Part shown: one piece after another, positions 8,956 through 17,535 of the stretch
How positions within the stretch are numbered: the stretch's first letter is position 1
Layout of the letters: the number at the start of each line of letters is the position of its first letter
Assembly: GCA_021851785.1 (NCBI GenBank)
Contig: JAJZBV010000014.1
Coordinates: 1-57,500 of the forward strand
Reading direction: 5' to 3'
DNA: 57,500 bases
Origin: Pseudomonadota bacterium
GTDB taxonomy: Bacteria; Pseudomonadota; Alphaproteobacteria; Acetobacterales; Acetobacteraceae
The notes under the pieces: generated by a model
The model's input: the letters and a program-made list of their open reading frames with translations, nothing else
Databases searched by the model: none
What the model was told of the DNA's origin: nothing
Translations under genes and position numbers: made by a program

Positions 8956-9669
8956 ATGCGGCGGTTCTGGAACGAGGTTGCGCCGGTGGCGCTGGCGGAG
9001 GGGTTCGCGATCCATCTCGATGGCCGGCCGCTGCGGCTGCCGGAGGGAGGGGAGTTGCGTCTCCCGGGGGCGGCGCTGGCGGCGGCGGTGGCCGAGGAAT
9101 GGCGCGGTCTCGGGCCGGAATTCAGCTATGACGATGTGAAGTTGACCCGCATCGTCGGGACCGGGACGAGCCGGATCGCGCCCGCGCCAGAGCCGAGCAT
9201 CGCGGCGCTGGCGTGCTATGGCGAGAGCGACCTGCTCTGCTACCGCGCCCCCGCCCCCGCCGCTTTGATCCGGCGCCAGCAGGAGCGCTGGCAGCCCTGG
9301 CTGGACTGGGCGGCGCGCGCGCTCGATGCGCCGCTTGCGGTCACCGATGGCGTGATGCCGTGTCCGCAACCGGCGGCGAGCCTGGCCGCGCTGCGGGCGG
9401 CGCTCGCCCGGGAGGGAGCGATCCGGCTCGCGGCGCTCGGCGTTCTGGTGCCGGCGCTCGGGAGTCTCGTGCTCGGCCTCGCGGTGGCGGCGGGGGCGCT
9501 CGATGGCGCGCAAGCGCAGACACTTGCCGAACTCGATGCCCTGTTCCAGGAAGAGATCTGGGGCCGCGATGAGGCGGCGGCGGCCCGGCGGGCACGCGCC
9601 GCCGACGAGATCGCCACCGCCGCCCGCATCCTGGCGCTGACGCGCCATTCCGGGGGAACGCCGCCATGA
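8956..9669 (+). CDS. ATP12 family F1-ATPase assembly chaperone
   Basis: A 237-residue protein matching the ATP12 family, which binds the alpha subunit during assembly of the F1 sector of ATP synthase in mitochondria and alphaproteobacteria. Recognisable stretches are the N-terminal [37 protein letters not shown], the central [13 protein letters not shown] and [16 protein letters not shown]. It starts 7 bp after the AsmA gene and overlaps the acylphosphatase gene by 4 nt, so it sits inside the same run. F1 subunit genes are not in the window. Confidence 0.9.
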   Translation: MRRFWNEVAPVALAEGFAIHLDGRPLRLPEGGELRLPGAALAAAVAEEWRGLGPEFSYDDVKLTRIVGTGTSRIAPAPEPSIAALACYGESDLLCYRAPAPAALIRRQQERWQPWLDWAARALDAPLAVTDGVMPCPQPAASLAALRAALAREGAIRLAALGVLVPALGSLVLGLAVAAGALDGAQAQTLAELDALFQEEIWGRDEAAAARRARAADEIATAARILALTRHSGGTPP

Positions 9670-9932
9670 GCGCCAAGTGTCTCGTCATTCGCGGCCAGGT
9701 CCAGGCGGTCGGGTTTCGTGACTGGATGACCGCCCGGGCGACCGTGCTCGGCCTCTCCGGCTGGGTGCGCAACCGCGACGACGGCGCGGTGGAGGCGCTG
9801 GTCGCCGGCGATCCCGCCGCGGTCGAGGAATTGCTGCGCGCCTGCCGCCGCGGGCCGCGTCTCGCGCGGGTGACGAGCATCGAGGAAGACCTGGCGCCGC
9901 CGCCCGACACCCCGGGATTTCATCGCCGGTAA
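9666..9932 (+). CDS. acyP: Acylphosphatase
   Basis: An 88-residue enzyme that hydrolyses acyl phosphates. The two signatures are present: [15 protein letters not shown] (about 8-22, with the phosphate-binding loop and catalytic Arg) and [20 protein letters not shown] (about 29-48, with the catalytic Asn). Full length for the family. It is the last gene of the plus-strand run that begins with phr and has an ATGA overlap with the ATP12 gene. Confidence 0.95.
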   Translation: MSAKCLVIRGQVQAVGFRDWMTARATVLGLSGWVRNRDDGAVEALVAGDPAAVEELLRACRRGPRLARVTSIEEDLAPPPDTPGFHRR

Positions 9933-9958
9933 CGGCGCCGGACGCGGCCGGCGAATGG

Positions 9959-10627
9959 TCAGATCGGCTCGTTATCGAGGCGGATCAGGGTGAAAAGGCC
10001 GAAGGGCGGCATCGTCGAGATCGCCGCCTTTTCGCGTTCCTCGGGCAGCAGCAAGGCATCGACCGCGAAATCCGGGTGCCAGCCGAGCGCGCGCGAGGCC
10101 GGCGCCAGCGCCCGCTCCACCCACCAGCGCGGCCCACGCTCGGCGGCGAAATGGTTGACGAACAGAAGATGCCCGCCCGGCCGCACGACCCGGCGCATCT
10201 CCGCCATCAGCCGGCGCGGATGCGGCACCACCGAGGCGACGAACATGGCGACCGCGATATCGAAGCTTGCGGCCTCGAAGCTCATCGCCTCGGCATCCAT
10301 CTCGATCAGCGCGTCGACCTGGGCGAGGCCGTCCGCGGCGACGCGGCGGCGGGCGATGGCGAGCATCTCGGTCGAGAGATCGATGCCGGTGATGCGCTTG
10401 CCCGGCGCGTAGCGCGGTAGCGCGAGGCCGGTGCCGACGCCGACCTCCAGCACCGCGCTGCCCGCCAGCCGGTTGACCTCCGCCACCGTGCGGCGGCGGG
10501 CGAAAGCGGAAATGCCGCCGAAGGATGAATCATAGATGCCCGCCCAGCGCCGATAGGCGGCACGGACCGCTTCGGCATCCAGGGCGGATTTCGGTGCCGG
10601 GCGCGACGAGGGAAAGGCGTGGGTCAT
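9959..10627 (-). CDS. pmtA: Phosphatidylethanolamine N-methyltransferase-like SAM methyltransferase (PmtA type)
   Basis: A class I SAM-dependent methyltransferase of 222 residues. Motif I VLEVGVGTGLALPRY lies near 60, followed by GIDLSTEML and later VVRPGGHLLFVNHF. The N-terminal AYRRWAGIYDSSFGG and the segment GPRWWVERALAPASRALGWHPDF resemble the Rhodobacter-type PmtA that methylates phosphatidylethanolamine towards phosphatidylcholine. The substrate is inferred from that resemblance; a related small-molecule methyltransferase is possible. The gene converges on acyP. Confidence 0.78.
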   Translation of the reverse strand: MTHAFPSSRPAPKSALDAEAVRAAYRRWAGIYDSSFGGISAFARRRTVAEVNRLAGSAVLEVGVGTGLALPRYAPGKRITGIDLSTEMLAIARRRVAADGLAQVDALIEMDAEAMSFEAASFDIAVAMFVASVVPHPRRLMAEMRRVVRPGGHLLFVNHFAAERGPRWWVERALAPASRALGWHPDFAVDALLLPEEREKAAISTMPPFGLFTLIRLDNEPI

Positions 10628-11050
10628 GATCGTCGGCGATCCTTGTTTGCGATGCGGCCAGAACGCGGGAGCGGGTCATGGGCGAGAAACGGGGCCTTCG
10701 CGGTAGCCAAAGGCGGGAAGACGAGAGGGGCATGCACGAGAATAGGGCGCAGGGAATGACAACCACGAATGTTGAAGCGAAACAAGACGCCGGATGCAAG
10801 CCCATCCCGCATGGCAGAGGCGCGGCGCCGGAAATCCGGCCGAGCGCGCCCTTCCGCCGGCGCGCTCGGGGTTGGCGCGCGGGGCTCAAGACCCATCGCC
10901 GCGCCCCGCCCTGCCGGGGCGCGCGGGCGTATCTTCCAGGCGAGGCGGGCCATCCTGTCCGCCGGGCTCGAAAGCGCGAAACCGACCCCGCCCCGCGGCG
11001 CCAAGCGGCCCCGGTCTTAGCCGCGCCCCGGTCTTAGCCGCGCCCCGGTC
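10628..11050. other. Non-coding stretch between pmtA-like gene and cspA
   Basis: About 420 bp with no convincing gene. The open frames here are arginine- or proline-rich and lack family motifs or a ribosome-binding site. The region holds the upstream region of the methyltransferase gene on one side and, at 11008-11053, a tandem repeat that runs into the cspA stop codon. Confidence 0.6.
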
Positions 11051-11053
11051 TCA
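11008..11053. repeat. 17-bp tandem repeat at the cspA 3' end
   Basis: Three units with period 17 (GCCCCGGTCTTAGCCGC twice, then a diverged copy GCCCCGGTCTCAGG). The third copy contains the cspA stop codon, so the stop-proximal sequence has been duplicated into the downstream region. Confidence 0.85.
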
Positions 11054-11260
11054 GGCGAGCTTGGAGAGATTGACCGCGGCGGCGCGGCCATTCGGCTGCT
11101 GCTCGATTTCGAAGCCGAGCTTTTCCCCCTCGCTGAGACTACGCAGCCCCGCTTTCTGCACGGCGCTGATATGGACGAACACGTCCTTCCCGCCATGATC
11201 GGGGGCGATGAAGCCATAGCCTTTGGTCGGATTGAACCATTTCACGGTGCCCTGCGGCAT
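11051..11260 (-). CDS. cspA: Cold-shock domain protein
   Basis: A 69-residue single-domain nucleic-acid chaperone. RNP1 (KGYGFIAPD) and RNP2 (DVFVHISAV) are intact, preceded by [14 protein letters not shown]. This is full length for CspA-type proteins. The start ATG at 11260 is fixed by the family N-terminus. About 240 bp separate it from gcrA upstream. This could carry a long leader as in other csp genes and includes a GGTGCC-T-GGCACC palindrome at 11295-11307, but regulation is inference. Confidence 0.95.
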   Translation of the reverse strand: MPQGTVKWFNPTKGYGFIAPDHGGKDVFVHISAVQKAGLRSLSEGEKLGFEIEQQPNGRAAAVNLSKLA

Positions 11261-11500
11261 CGCCACACGCCTTTCTGTCTGCGGGGCGGCGGAAGGTGCC
11301 TGGCACCCCCTTTGCCCCTTGCTTGAACCGACGTGCTCTTGGGCGGCACGCCTTCCTCCCGGCGGCGATGACGGGGTTTTGCTGGCCACCACCGTCGCCA
11401 GAGGCGACGATACGACGCGAGCACGGCCATCGCAACGGCGACGTAAGAATTTGCCGCCGCGGCGCGGCGCGCGGGCCAAACGGCGTGAAGGAAAGCCGCG

Positions 11501-12007
11501 CTACGCGGCTTCCTCGCGCTTCTCGCGCACTTTCACATAGGCGAGATCGGCGTGGCGCGCGCAGTAGGGTTTGGTGGGCAGGGCGGCATCGTCGCAGAAA
11601 TGAAACCCCGGCTTTCCCGGCTCGCCGAGCGGCCAGCAGCAGCTATGGGCGCGGCGGAGGGGCGGCGGCTCGGCGCGATGCGGCGGGGCGGAACGCGGCG
11701 GCGGCGACCAGGCCGCTTGCGCCACCGCCGTCACCTTGCCCGACCCCAGATTGTCGGACCTCAGATTGCCCGACCCCACCGTGCCGGCGACATGGCCGGG
11801 GCCCGGGACGGCCTTGGTTTCGGCGTGAACCCGCGTCGTCGACGCGACGGCGGGAATCGGCGATGGGCGGGGCGGCAAAACCAGGCGATGCGCCTTGCCG
11901 ATGACGGCGTTCTTGGTTATTCCGAGACGCCGGCCGATTTCGGCGGTCGGCAGCCCCTCGCTCCAGAGGCCGCGCAGGCAGGCGACGGTTTCCTCGGTCC
12001 ACTCCAT
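11501..12007 (-). CDS. gcrA: GcrA cell-cycle regulator
   Basis: A 168-residue transcription factor confined to Alphaproteobacteria, known in Caulobacter to act with sigma-70 RNA polymerase at promoters carrying CcrM-methylated GANTC sites. The N-terminal helix-turn-helix reads MEWTEETVACLRGLWSEGL then IGRRLGITKNAVIGKAHRL. The C-terminal part has conserved Cys/His residues (HSCCWPLGEPG, FHFCDD, PYCARHADLAYV). The start at 12007 matches the family N-terminus; upstream in-frame codons are not conserved. The middle linker is degenerate and contains 15-bp repeats (GNLRSDNLGSGK). Confidence 0.95.
   Translation of the reverse strand: MEWTEETVACLRGLWSEGLPTAEIGRRLGITKNAVIGKAHRLVLPPRPSPIPAVASTTRVHAETKAVPGPGHVAGTVGSGNLRSDNLGSGKVTAVAQAAWSPPPRSAPPHRAEPPPLRRAHSCCWPLGEPGKPGFHFCDDAALPTKPYCARHADLAYVKVREKREEAA
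11732..11776. repeat. 15-bp repeats in the gcrA linker
   Basis: Three adjacent 15-bp units starting at 11732, 11747 and 11762 match one another at 12-13 of 15 positions at best. A weaker fourth follows at 11777. They encode a pentapeptide-type repeat (GSGNL / RSDNL) in the disordered linker between the DNA-binding and C-terminal parts of GcrA. Confidence 0.75.
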
Positions 12008-12154
12008 TTCGTGGTCCTCCGCATGATCCGACCACAACATACAGTAAGATGACCGAGGCACTCAATCACCCTCGGCCATAAAATCTGTGGAAAACTCGCT
12101 AAAATTGTGGCCACCCGGGGTATTTCGCCACTACCCCTTGGGGTGATAAGGGTT

Positions 12155-13135
12155 TCAGCCCGGGTCGATGGCCGATGGCGCCACCGATCTGCCGTCGGCC
12201 GCGGGGCGGTCGGCGCTGGTGCCGCCGGCCGACGGCACCTGGCCCTCCGCCGTCGGCAGGCCAGGAGACGGCATGCCCGTCGGGCGGCGGATGCGAAGAC
12301 TGCGGGTGCGCCTGGCATCGGCGTCCACCACCAGGAACTCGATCCCGGAGGGGTGGCTGATGACCTCGCCGCGCGCCGGCACCCGCTCGGCGAGGGTGAA
12401 CACGAGGCCGCCGACGGTATCGATATCGGCGTTGCGCTCATCCTCGGTCAGCACCGGGCCGAGCGCCGCCTCGAATTCCTCGATCGGCAGGCGGGCATCG
12501 ATGTCGAGCGTGCCGTCGGGGCGTTCGAGGAGCAGTTTCTTCTGCTCGTCGTCATGCTCGTCGGCGATGTCGCCGACGATGGTTTCGACCAGATCCTCGA
12601 TCGTCACCAGGCCATCGACGCCGCCATATTCGTCGATGACGAGGGCGAGATGCATGCGCGCCTGGCGCATTTGCAGCAGGAGATCGAGCACCGGGATCTG
12701 CGGCGCAACCAGCAGCGGCCGGCGCAGGATCTTCTCCAGCGAGAAGGTCTCGCGCGGCCCCTCGGCGGCATAGATGTCCTTGATATGGACCATGCCGACG
12801 ATGTCATCGAGCTGGTCGCGATAGACCGGAAAGCGCGAATGGCCCTCGCGGCGGATCACCGCGAGCAGTTCGGCATGGCCGAGATCGAGCGGCAGGGCGA
12901 CGATATCGGCGCGCGGCACCATCACGTCATCGGCGGTGGTGCCGCGCAGCCGCAGGATATTGGCGATCAGCACCCGCTCCTGGCGGTCGAGTTCGGGCGC
13001 GACGCCGGGCGTGAGCGGCGCGTCCGCCGCTTCCTGCACCAGCTCGGCGATCGAGGCACGCACCGACTGCTCGGCGCCGCGCCAGCCCCAAAGCCCGCGC
13101 AGACGCTGGATGAAAGCGGGTGGCATCGCGATCAT
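12155..13135 (-). CDS. corC: CBS-domain protein of the CorC/HlyC (TlyC) family
   Basis: A product of about 326 residues with two CBS domains (about 65-185: VMVPRADIVALPLD, VYRDQLDDIVGMVHIKDIY, then LALVIDEYGGVDGLVTIEDL) and a C-terminal CorC_HlyC domain (LDIDARLPIEEFEAALG, DTVGGLVFTLAERVP). No DUF21 membrane domain is present, as in CorC proper. Members are linked to magnesium and cobalt handling; the exact role is unproven. The C-terminus has a Pro/Ala/Gly-rich tail. It lies last in the miaB-phoH-ybeY-corC cluster. The start at 13135 (MIAMPPAF) is the most likely; 13126 is possible. Confidence 0.88.
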   Translation of the reverse strand: MIAMPPAFIQRLRGLWGWRGAEQSVRASIAELVQEAADAPLTPGVAPELDRQERVLIANILRLRGTTADDVMVPRADIVALPLDLGHAELLAVIRREGHSRFPVYRDQLDDIVGMVHIKDIYAAEGPRETFSLEKILRRPLLVAPQIPVLDLLLQMRQARMHLALVIDEYGGVDGLVTIEDLVETIVGDIADEHDDEQKKLLLERPDGTLDIDARLPIEEFEAALGPVLTEDERNADIDTVGGLVFTLAERVPARGEVISHPSGIEFLVVDADARRTRSLRIRRPTGMPSPGLPTAEGQVPSAGGTSADRPAADGRSVAPSAIDPG

Positions 13136-13145
13136 GCCGGCGTGA

Positions 13146-13664
13146 TCACGTCCGCCGCCACGGATTGGGCAGGCCCAGGCGACGAAGAATGCGGGCCTCG
13201 GCCATTTCCATCCGCCGCGCGTCGCCCGGATGATGATGGTCGTGTCCGGCGAGATGGAGCACGCCATGGACGACGAGATGGGCGAGGTGATGCCCCGGCC
13301 GCTTGCCGGCCGCGCCGGCCTCGCGCAGGACGACGCCGAGCGCGAGAATGAGGCCGCCGCCGCCGCAATCGGGAAAACTCAGCACGTTGGTCGGCTCGTC
13401 ACGGCGGCGATGGCGGGCATTGAGCCGGCGCACGGCGCGATCATCGGCGAGCACGACGCTGATCGCGCCCATGCCGATCGCATCCGTGCCGCCAAGGGTG
13501 ACCCCGGCGGCGGCGGCGCGGCGGGCGAGCGCCTCGGCGCGCGGCACCAAGCGCCGCCAGGCCGGCGCCGCGACCACGATCTCGGGAATGGCGGTCTCGG
13601 GAATGACCGCCGGTTTTGGGGGGAGCCCCGCCGTGGCGGGGCTAGGCTTTCGATCTTTGGCCAT
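13146..13664 (-). CDS. ybeY: Endoribonuclease YbeY
   Basis: Single-strand endoribonuclease of about 172 residues needed for 16S rRNA 3'-end maturation and ribosome quality control. The zinc-binding signature [14 protein letters not shown] is near residue 125, preceded by [18 protein letters not shown]. The start ATG at 13664 overlaps the phoH end by 23 nt; an ATG at 13676 is also in frame. The first 30 residues are a low-complexity Pro/Ala extension containing [10 protein letters not shown], produced by a 15-bp duplication at 13580-13609. Its placement next to phoH is conserved in bacteria. Confidence 0.93.
   Translation of the reverse strand: MAKDRKPSPATAGLPPKPAVIPETAIPEIVVAAPAWRRLVPRAEALARRAAAAGVTLGGTDAIGMGAISVVLADDRAVRRLNARHRRRDEPTNVLSFPDCGGGGLILALGVVLREAGAAGKRPGHHLAHLVVHGVLHLAGHDHHHPGDARRMEMAEARILRRLGLPNPWRRT
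13580..13609. repeat. 15-bp tandem duplication in the ybeY N-terminus
   Basis: TCTCGGGAATGGCGG is followed by TCTCGGGAATGACCG (13 of 15 identical). In frame it gives the repeat IPET / IPEI before the conserved domain. Confidence 0.8.
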
Positions 13665-14673
13665 GGTGCTCGTCATAGGCCGCGATGATGCGCGCGACCA
13701 GGGGATGGCGGACGACGTCGCCGGCGGTGAACCGCGCGAACGCGATGCCGTCCACACCGGCCAGCGTCTCCAGCGCGTCGAGCAGGCCGGAGCGCTGGCC
13801 GGCGGGGAGATCGATCTGGCTCGGGTCACCGGTGATCACCATGCGCGTGCCCTCGCCCATGCGGGTCAGGAACATCTTCATCTGCACCGGCGTCGTGTTC
13901 TGGGCTTCGTCGAGAATGACGAAGGCATGCGCCAGCGTGCGCCCGCGCATGAAGGCGAGCGGGGCGACCTCGATCTCGCCGCCCGCCAGCCGCCGCGTCA
14001 CCTGCTCGGCCGGCATCATGTCATTGAGCGCGTCATAGAGCGGGCGCAGATAGGGATCGACCTTCTCCTTGAGGTCGCCAGGCAGAAAACCGAGCCGCTC
14101 GCCGGCCTCGACGGCGGGGCGCGAGAGCACGATACGGTCGACGCGGCCGGATTGCAGCATCGCCACCGCCTGCGCCACCGCGAGATAGGTTTTGCCGGTG
14201 CCGGCGGGGCCGACGGCAAACACCGCCTCACACCGCGAAAGGAGTTCGATATAGTGCAACTGCCCGGGACTGCGCGGCCCGACGGCGCCGCGACGGGTGC
14301 GGATCGCCGGCAGATCGGCGAGCGGCAGACGCGGATCGGCCTCGGGCGCGGTGAGGCGGATGGCGGCGTCGATCTCCGAGGCCCCCACCGGCTGGCCGCC
14401 TTCGAGCCGGCGATAGAGTCCGGAGAGCGCCGCCTGCGCCACCCCCACCCGCTCCGGCGCGCCGCTGATCGCGATCCGGTTGCCCCGGCACGAGAGCCGC
14501 ACATTGAGCCCTTTCTCCAGCCGCGCCAGGTGGCGATCATGCTCGCCGAGCAGGAGCGAGAGCAGGGCGTTGTCGGCGAACTGCAAGGTGACGGGCTTGT
14601 CGCCGTGGGGGGCGAGAGGTGCGGGGGAAAGGGGGCTCAAGCGGCGGCATGCTCCTCGGGGCTTGGGTGCCAC
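13642..14673 (-). CDS. phoH: PhoH-family ATPase (PhoL type)
   Basis: A P-loop ATPase of about 343 residues. Walker A is [19 protein letters not shown] near 155 and Walker [19 protein letters not shown] near 250, followed by [14 protein letters not shown], all diagnostic of PhoH/PhoL. An N-terminal KH-like region precedes the ATPase domain. PhoL works with YbeY in RNA metabolism; their adjacency here fits. The ATG at 14673 overlaps miaB by 37 nt; a TTG at 14640 overlapping the miaB stop (TTGA) is an alternative start giving a protein beginning LSPLSPAP. Confidence 0.95.
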   Translation of the reverse strand: MAPKPRGACRRLSPLSPAPLAPHGDKPVTLQFADNALLSLLLGEHDRHLARLEKGLNVRLSCRGNRIAISGAPERVGVAQAALSGLYRRLEGGQPVGASEIDAAIRLTAPEADPRLPLADLPAIRTRRGAVGPRSPGQLHYIELLSRCEAVFAVGPAGTGKTYLAVAQAVAMLQSGRVDRIVLSRPAVEAGERLGFLPGDLKEKVDPYLRPLYDALNDMMPAEQVTRRLAGGEIEVAPLAFMRGRTLAHAFVILDEAQNTTPVQMKMFLTRMGEGTRMVITGDPSQIDLPAGQRSGLLDALETLAGVDGIAFARFTAGDVVRHPLVARIIAAYDEHHGQRSKA

Positions 14674-16046
14674 GCCCCGGCCAGCGAGCGCGGGCCGGCG
14701 GCGGCGATGGTGACCGCGATTTCGCGGCCGATCAGGGTCTCGGGTGCTGCGAGATGGACCGCCTGGAGATAGGGGCTGCGGCCGGCGATCTGGCCGGGAT
14801 GGCGGCCACGCCCGGTGATCAGGACGGCAAGCCGGCGCCCGACCTGGCGGGCGTTGAAGTCGCGCTGCTGGGTGGCGAGCAGATCCTGGAGGGTGGCGAG
14901 GCGGGCCTCTTTTTCGCGCTCGGGAATCTGATCGGCGGCGCTCGCGGCCGGGGTGCCGGGGCGGGGCGAATATTTGAAACTATAGGCCTGGGCGAAGCCG
15001 ATTTCGCGCGCGAGGGTCAGGGTCGCCGCGAAATCCGCCGCCGTCTCGCCGGGATAGCCGACGATGAAATCAGAGGAGAGGGCGATGTCCGGCCGGGCGT
15101 GGCGGAGGCGCTCGACGATGCGGCGATAATCGGCCGCCGTATGGCGGCGGTTCATCGCGCTCAGGATGCGGTCGGCGCCCGATTGCACCGGCAGATGCAG
15201 AAACGGCATCAGGGCGGGCAATTCGCCATGCGCCGCGATCAGTTCGTCGTCCATGTCGCGCGGATGCGAGGTGGTATAGCGGAGGCGGGTGAGGCCGGGG
15301 ATCTCGGCGAGCGCCCGCAGCAGCCGCGCGAGGGTCCATGCGCCGCCCGAAGGCGCCTCGCCATGCCAGGCATTGACGTTCTGGCCGAGGAGGGTGATCT
15401 CCCGCGCCCCGGCGGCGACCAGGGCACGGGCCTCCGCGAGCACGGCGGCGGCCGGGCGCGAGGCCTCCACCCCCCTGGTATAGGGGACGACGCAGAAGCT
15501 GCAGAATTTGTCGCACCCCTCCTGGATCGCGAGGAAGGCGGTGGCGCCGCCTCCGGGCAGCGCCGCTTCCGGCAGATGGTCGAATTTGCTCTCGGGGGGG
15601 AATTCGGTATCGACCACCGCCCGCCCGGCGCGTTCGGCTTCGGCGATCATCTCGGGCAGGCGATGATAAGTCTGCGGCCCGAGCACGATATCGACATAGG
15701 GGGCGCGGCGCAGGATCTCCGCTCCCTCGGCCTGGGCGACGCAGCCGGCGACGGCAAGCAGCATGCGCGCGCCGGCGGCGCGGCGCGCGTCTTTCACGCG
15801 GCGCAGCCGGCCGAGTTCGGAAAACAGCTTTTCCGTCGCGTGTTCGCGGATATGGCAGGTGTTGAGGATCACCATATCGGCGTCCTCGACCGACGCCGCC
15901 GGGCCATAGCCGAGCGGGGCCAGGACATCGGCCATCCGGGTGCTGTCATAGACGTTCATCTGGCAGCCCCAGGTGACGACGTGGAGACGCCGGAGGGGGT
16001 GGGCCACCGGAGAAAAGGCCACCGGAGACGGGGTCGGGACGGTCAT
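14637..16046 (-). CDS. miaB: tRNA-2-methylthio-N6-dimethylallyladenosine synthase MiaB
   Basis: Radical-SAM methylthiotransferase of about 469 residues modifying A37 of tRNAs. The N-terminal UPF0004 domain starts [18 protein letters not shown], with [12 protein letters not shown] and the cluster Cys residues. The radical-SAM motif [15 protein letters not shown] follows near residue 170, and a TRAM domain is at the C-terminus. The start ATG at 16046 leaves a 20-residue low-complexity leader (PVAFSPVA) created by a 15-bp duplication at 16002-16031. It is first in the miaB-phoH-ybeY-corC cluster. Confidence 0.96.
   Translation of the reverse strand: MTVPTPSPVAFSPVAHPLRRLHVVTWGCQMNVYDSTRMADVLAPLGYGPAASVEDADMVILNTCHIREHATEKLFSELGRLRRVKDARRAAGARMLLAVAGCVAQAEGAEILRRAPYVDIVLGPQTYHRLPEMIAEAERAGRAVVDTEFPPESKFDHLPEAALPGGGATAFLAIQEGCDKFCSFCVVPYTRGVEASRPAAAVLAEARALVAAGAREITLLGQNVNAWHGEAPSGGAWTLARLLRALAEIPGLTRLRYTTSHPRDMDDELIAAHGELPALMPFLHLPVQSGADRILSAMNRRHTAADYRRIVERLRHARPDIALSSDFIVGYPGETAADFAATLTLAREIGFAQAYSFKYSPRPGTPAASAADQIPEREKEARLATLQDLLATQQRDFNARQVGRRLAVLITGRGRHPGQIAGRSPYLQAVHLAAPETLIGREIAVTIAAAGPRSLAGAWHPSPEEHAAA
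16002..16031. repeat. 15-bp-period duplication in the miaB leader
   Basis: GGCCACCGGAGA occurs at 16002-16013 and again at 16017-16028, a spacing of exactly 15 bp. It encodes the repeat FSPVA in the non-conserved N-terminus. Confidence 0.8.
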
Positions 16047-16229
16047 CACAATCGCTCCACTCGTCGCCGCCGGAACACCCCGGACGGCGGCGGCGGAGCC
16101 ATTGCCCTCCACGGCGCGGCGGTCAAGCGCAAAGCCGTGTACCAACCCCTTTTGTCATGCGCCAATCTGAGAACGACACCCCCTCTCTGTCAAGCGACAA
16201 CCGTATGACGGGGGAAGGTCGGGCTGCGG

Positions 16230-16877
16230 TCAGGCGTGCCCGGCGGTGCCGGAAAGCAGCAATGGGTCGATCCGGAGCTTGGCCAGCGCCCGGCGCCATT
16301 TCGTCTCGTGGTCGGCATCGAACAGCAGCGCCTCGTCCGCCGGGGCGGAAAGCCAGGTGTTCTGCTGGAATTCCTGATCGAGCTGGCCCGGCCCCCAGCC
16401 GACATAGCCGAGCGCGAGCAGCCCCTGGCGCGGTCCGGCGCCGCCGGCGATCGCTTTCAAAATATCCAGACTGGCGGTGAGCGCGAGACGCTCGTCGACG
16501 CGGAGGCTGGCCTCGTCGGTCCAGTCGGCGGTGTGGAGCACGAAGCCGCGCGCATGATCGACCGGGCCGCCGGAGCAGAGCCGGATGTGGCGCGCCGGCG
16601 GCAAGGGCGCGATATCGAGCTGGCGCAGGAGATCGGTGAAGCTCGGCTGTTCGAGCGGGCGGTTGAGCATGATCCCCATCGCGCCTTCCGGCGTGTGGGC
16701 GCAAAGATAGATCACGCTCCGGGCGAAATTGGGGTCACTCAGTTCCGGCATGGCGATCAGGATCTGCCCGGTCAGCATCAACCCGCCCGGCTTGGGGGCG
16801 GTGGTTCTCGAGGCGGGGGGCCTCGGGGCGGTGCGCCCCTTGGCGGTGGGGACGCGAGGGGATGTGCGACGAGCCAT
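16230..16877 (-). CDS. UPF0301 protein (AlgH/YqgE family)
   Basis: A 215-residue protein with the UPF0301 signatures LTGQILIAMPELSDPNFARS, GIMLNRPLEQPSF, CSGGPVDHARGFVLHT and GYVGWGPGQLDQEFQQNTWL. Members are widespread; AlgH was first linked to alginate regulation in Pseudomonas, but the biochemical role is unsettled. The first 35 residues are a basic Pro/Ala/Thr-rich extension built on degenerate 15-bp repeats (16798-16857). The start at 16877 follows from an upstream region with no further conservation; a start just before LTGQILIA is also possible. Confidence 0.9.
   Translation of the reverse strand: MARRTSPRVPTAKGRTAPRPPASRTTAPKPGGLMLTGQILIAMPELSDPNFARSVIYLCAHTPEGAMGIMLNRPLEQPSFTDLLRQLDIAPLPPARHIRLCSGGPVDHARGFVLHTADWTDEASLRVDERLALTASLDILKAIAGGAGPRQGLLALGYVGWGPGQLDQEFQQNTWLSAPADEALLFDADHETKWRRALAKLRIDPLLLSGTAGHA
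16798..16857. repeat. Degenerate 15-bp repeats in the AlgH-family N-terminus
   Basis: Four successive 15-bp windows beginning at 16798, 16813, 16828 and 16843 each start GCGG(T/G)G and then diverge. They encode the basic Ala/Pro/Arg/Thr-rich leader. Weaker than the other 15-bp repeats and could partly reflect base composition. Confidence 0.5.
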
Positions 16878-17031
16878 GGCGGTAGAATTGGGGATATTCG
16901 CGCCGCAACGCAAGCATCGGTTGGTTCGCGCCCGAATTTGGTCTAGGAAGCCCTCTTCCTGGCAACCCGCGCCCCCGCGTGATCCCGATCCGCCGGCGAT
17001 CACGATGGGCCGCAAGAGAGCGAGCACGCGC

Positions 17032-17514
17032 ATGACGATCAAGGTTGGCGACACCATCCCGGCGATGAAGCTGATGACCGCCTCGCCCGAGGGGCCGAAG
17101 GAAATCTCCACCGACGAGATTTTCCGCGGCAAGACCGTGGTTCTGTTCGCGGTTCCCGGCGCCTTCACCCCGACCTGCAGCGCCAAGCATCTGCCCGGGT
17201 TCATCGAGCACGCCGATAAATTCCTTGCCAAGGGCGCCGATCGCATCGTCTGCATGGCGGTGAACGACCCCTTCGTGCTCGGCACCTGGGCGAAGGATCA
17301 GGGGGCGGGCGATAAGATCCTGATGCTCGCCGACGGTTCGGGCGCGTTGACCAAGGCGATGGGCCTCGAACTCGATCTCGTCGCGCGCGGCCTCGGCGTG
17401 CGCAGCCAGCGTTTCGCGCTGATCGCCAAGGACGGCAAGATTTCCCATCTCGCCATCGAGGAGCCGGGCGGGTTCGACGTCAGCCGCGCCGAGGCGGTGC
17501 TCGCGGCCCTCTGA
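17032..17514 (+). CDS. Peroxiredoxin (Prx5/type II, redoxin domain)
   Basis: A 160-residue thiol peroxidase that reduces hydrogen peroxide and organic peroxides. The active-site stretch VVLFAVPGAFTPTCSAKHLP carries the peroxidatic Cys at about residue 48, in the PGAFTPTCS form of the Prx5 group. Downstream features GLGVRSQRFALIAKDGKI and the C-terminal AEAVLAAL are typical. The ATG at 17032 gives the family N-terminus MTIKVGDTIPAM; an in-frame ATG at 17005 is less likely. It is divergent from the AlgH-family gene. Confidence 0.95.
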   Translation: MTIKVGDTIPAMKLMTASPEGPKEISTDEIFRGKTVVLFAVPGAFTPTCSAKHLPGFIEHADKFLAKGADRIVCMAVNDPFVLGTWAKDQGAGDKILMLADGSGALTKAMGLELDLVARGLGVRSQRFALIAKDGKISHLAIEEPGGFDVSRAEAVLAAL

Positions 17515-17535
17515 CGGGCGCCATCATCGCCCACA

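Noticed and set aside
10624-11004. Minus-strand frame of 126 codons between cspA and the methyltransferase gene
   Set aside because: No family features, low-complexity composition and no ribosome-binding site.
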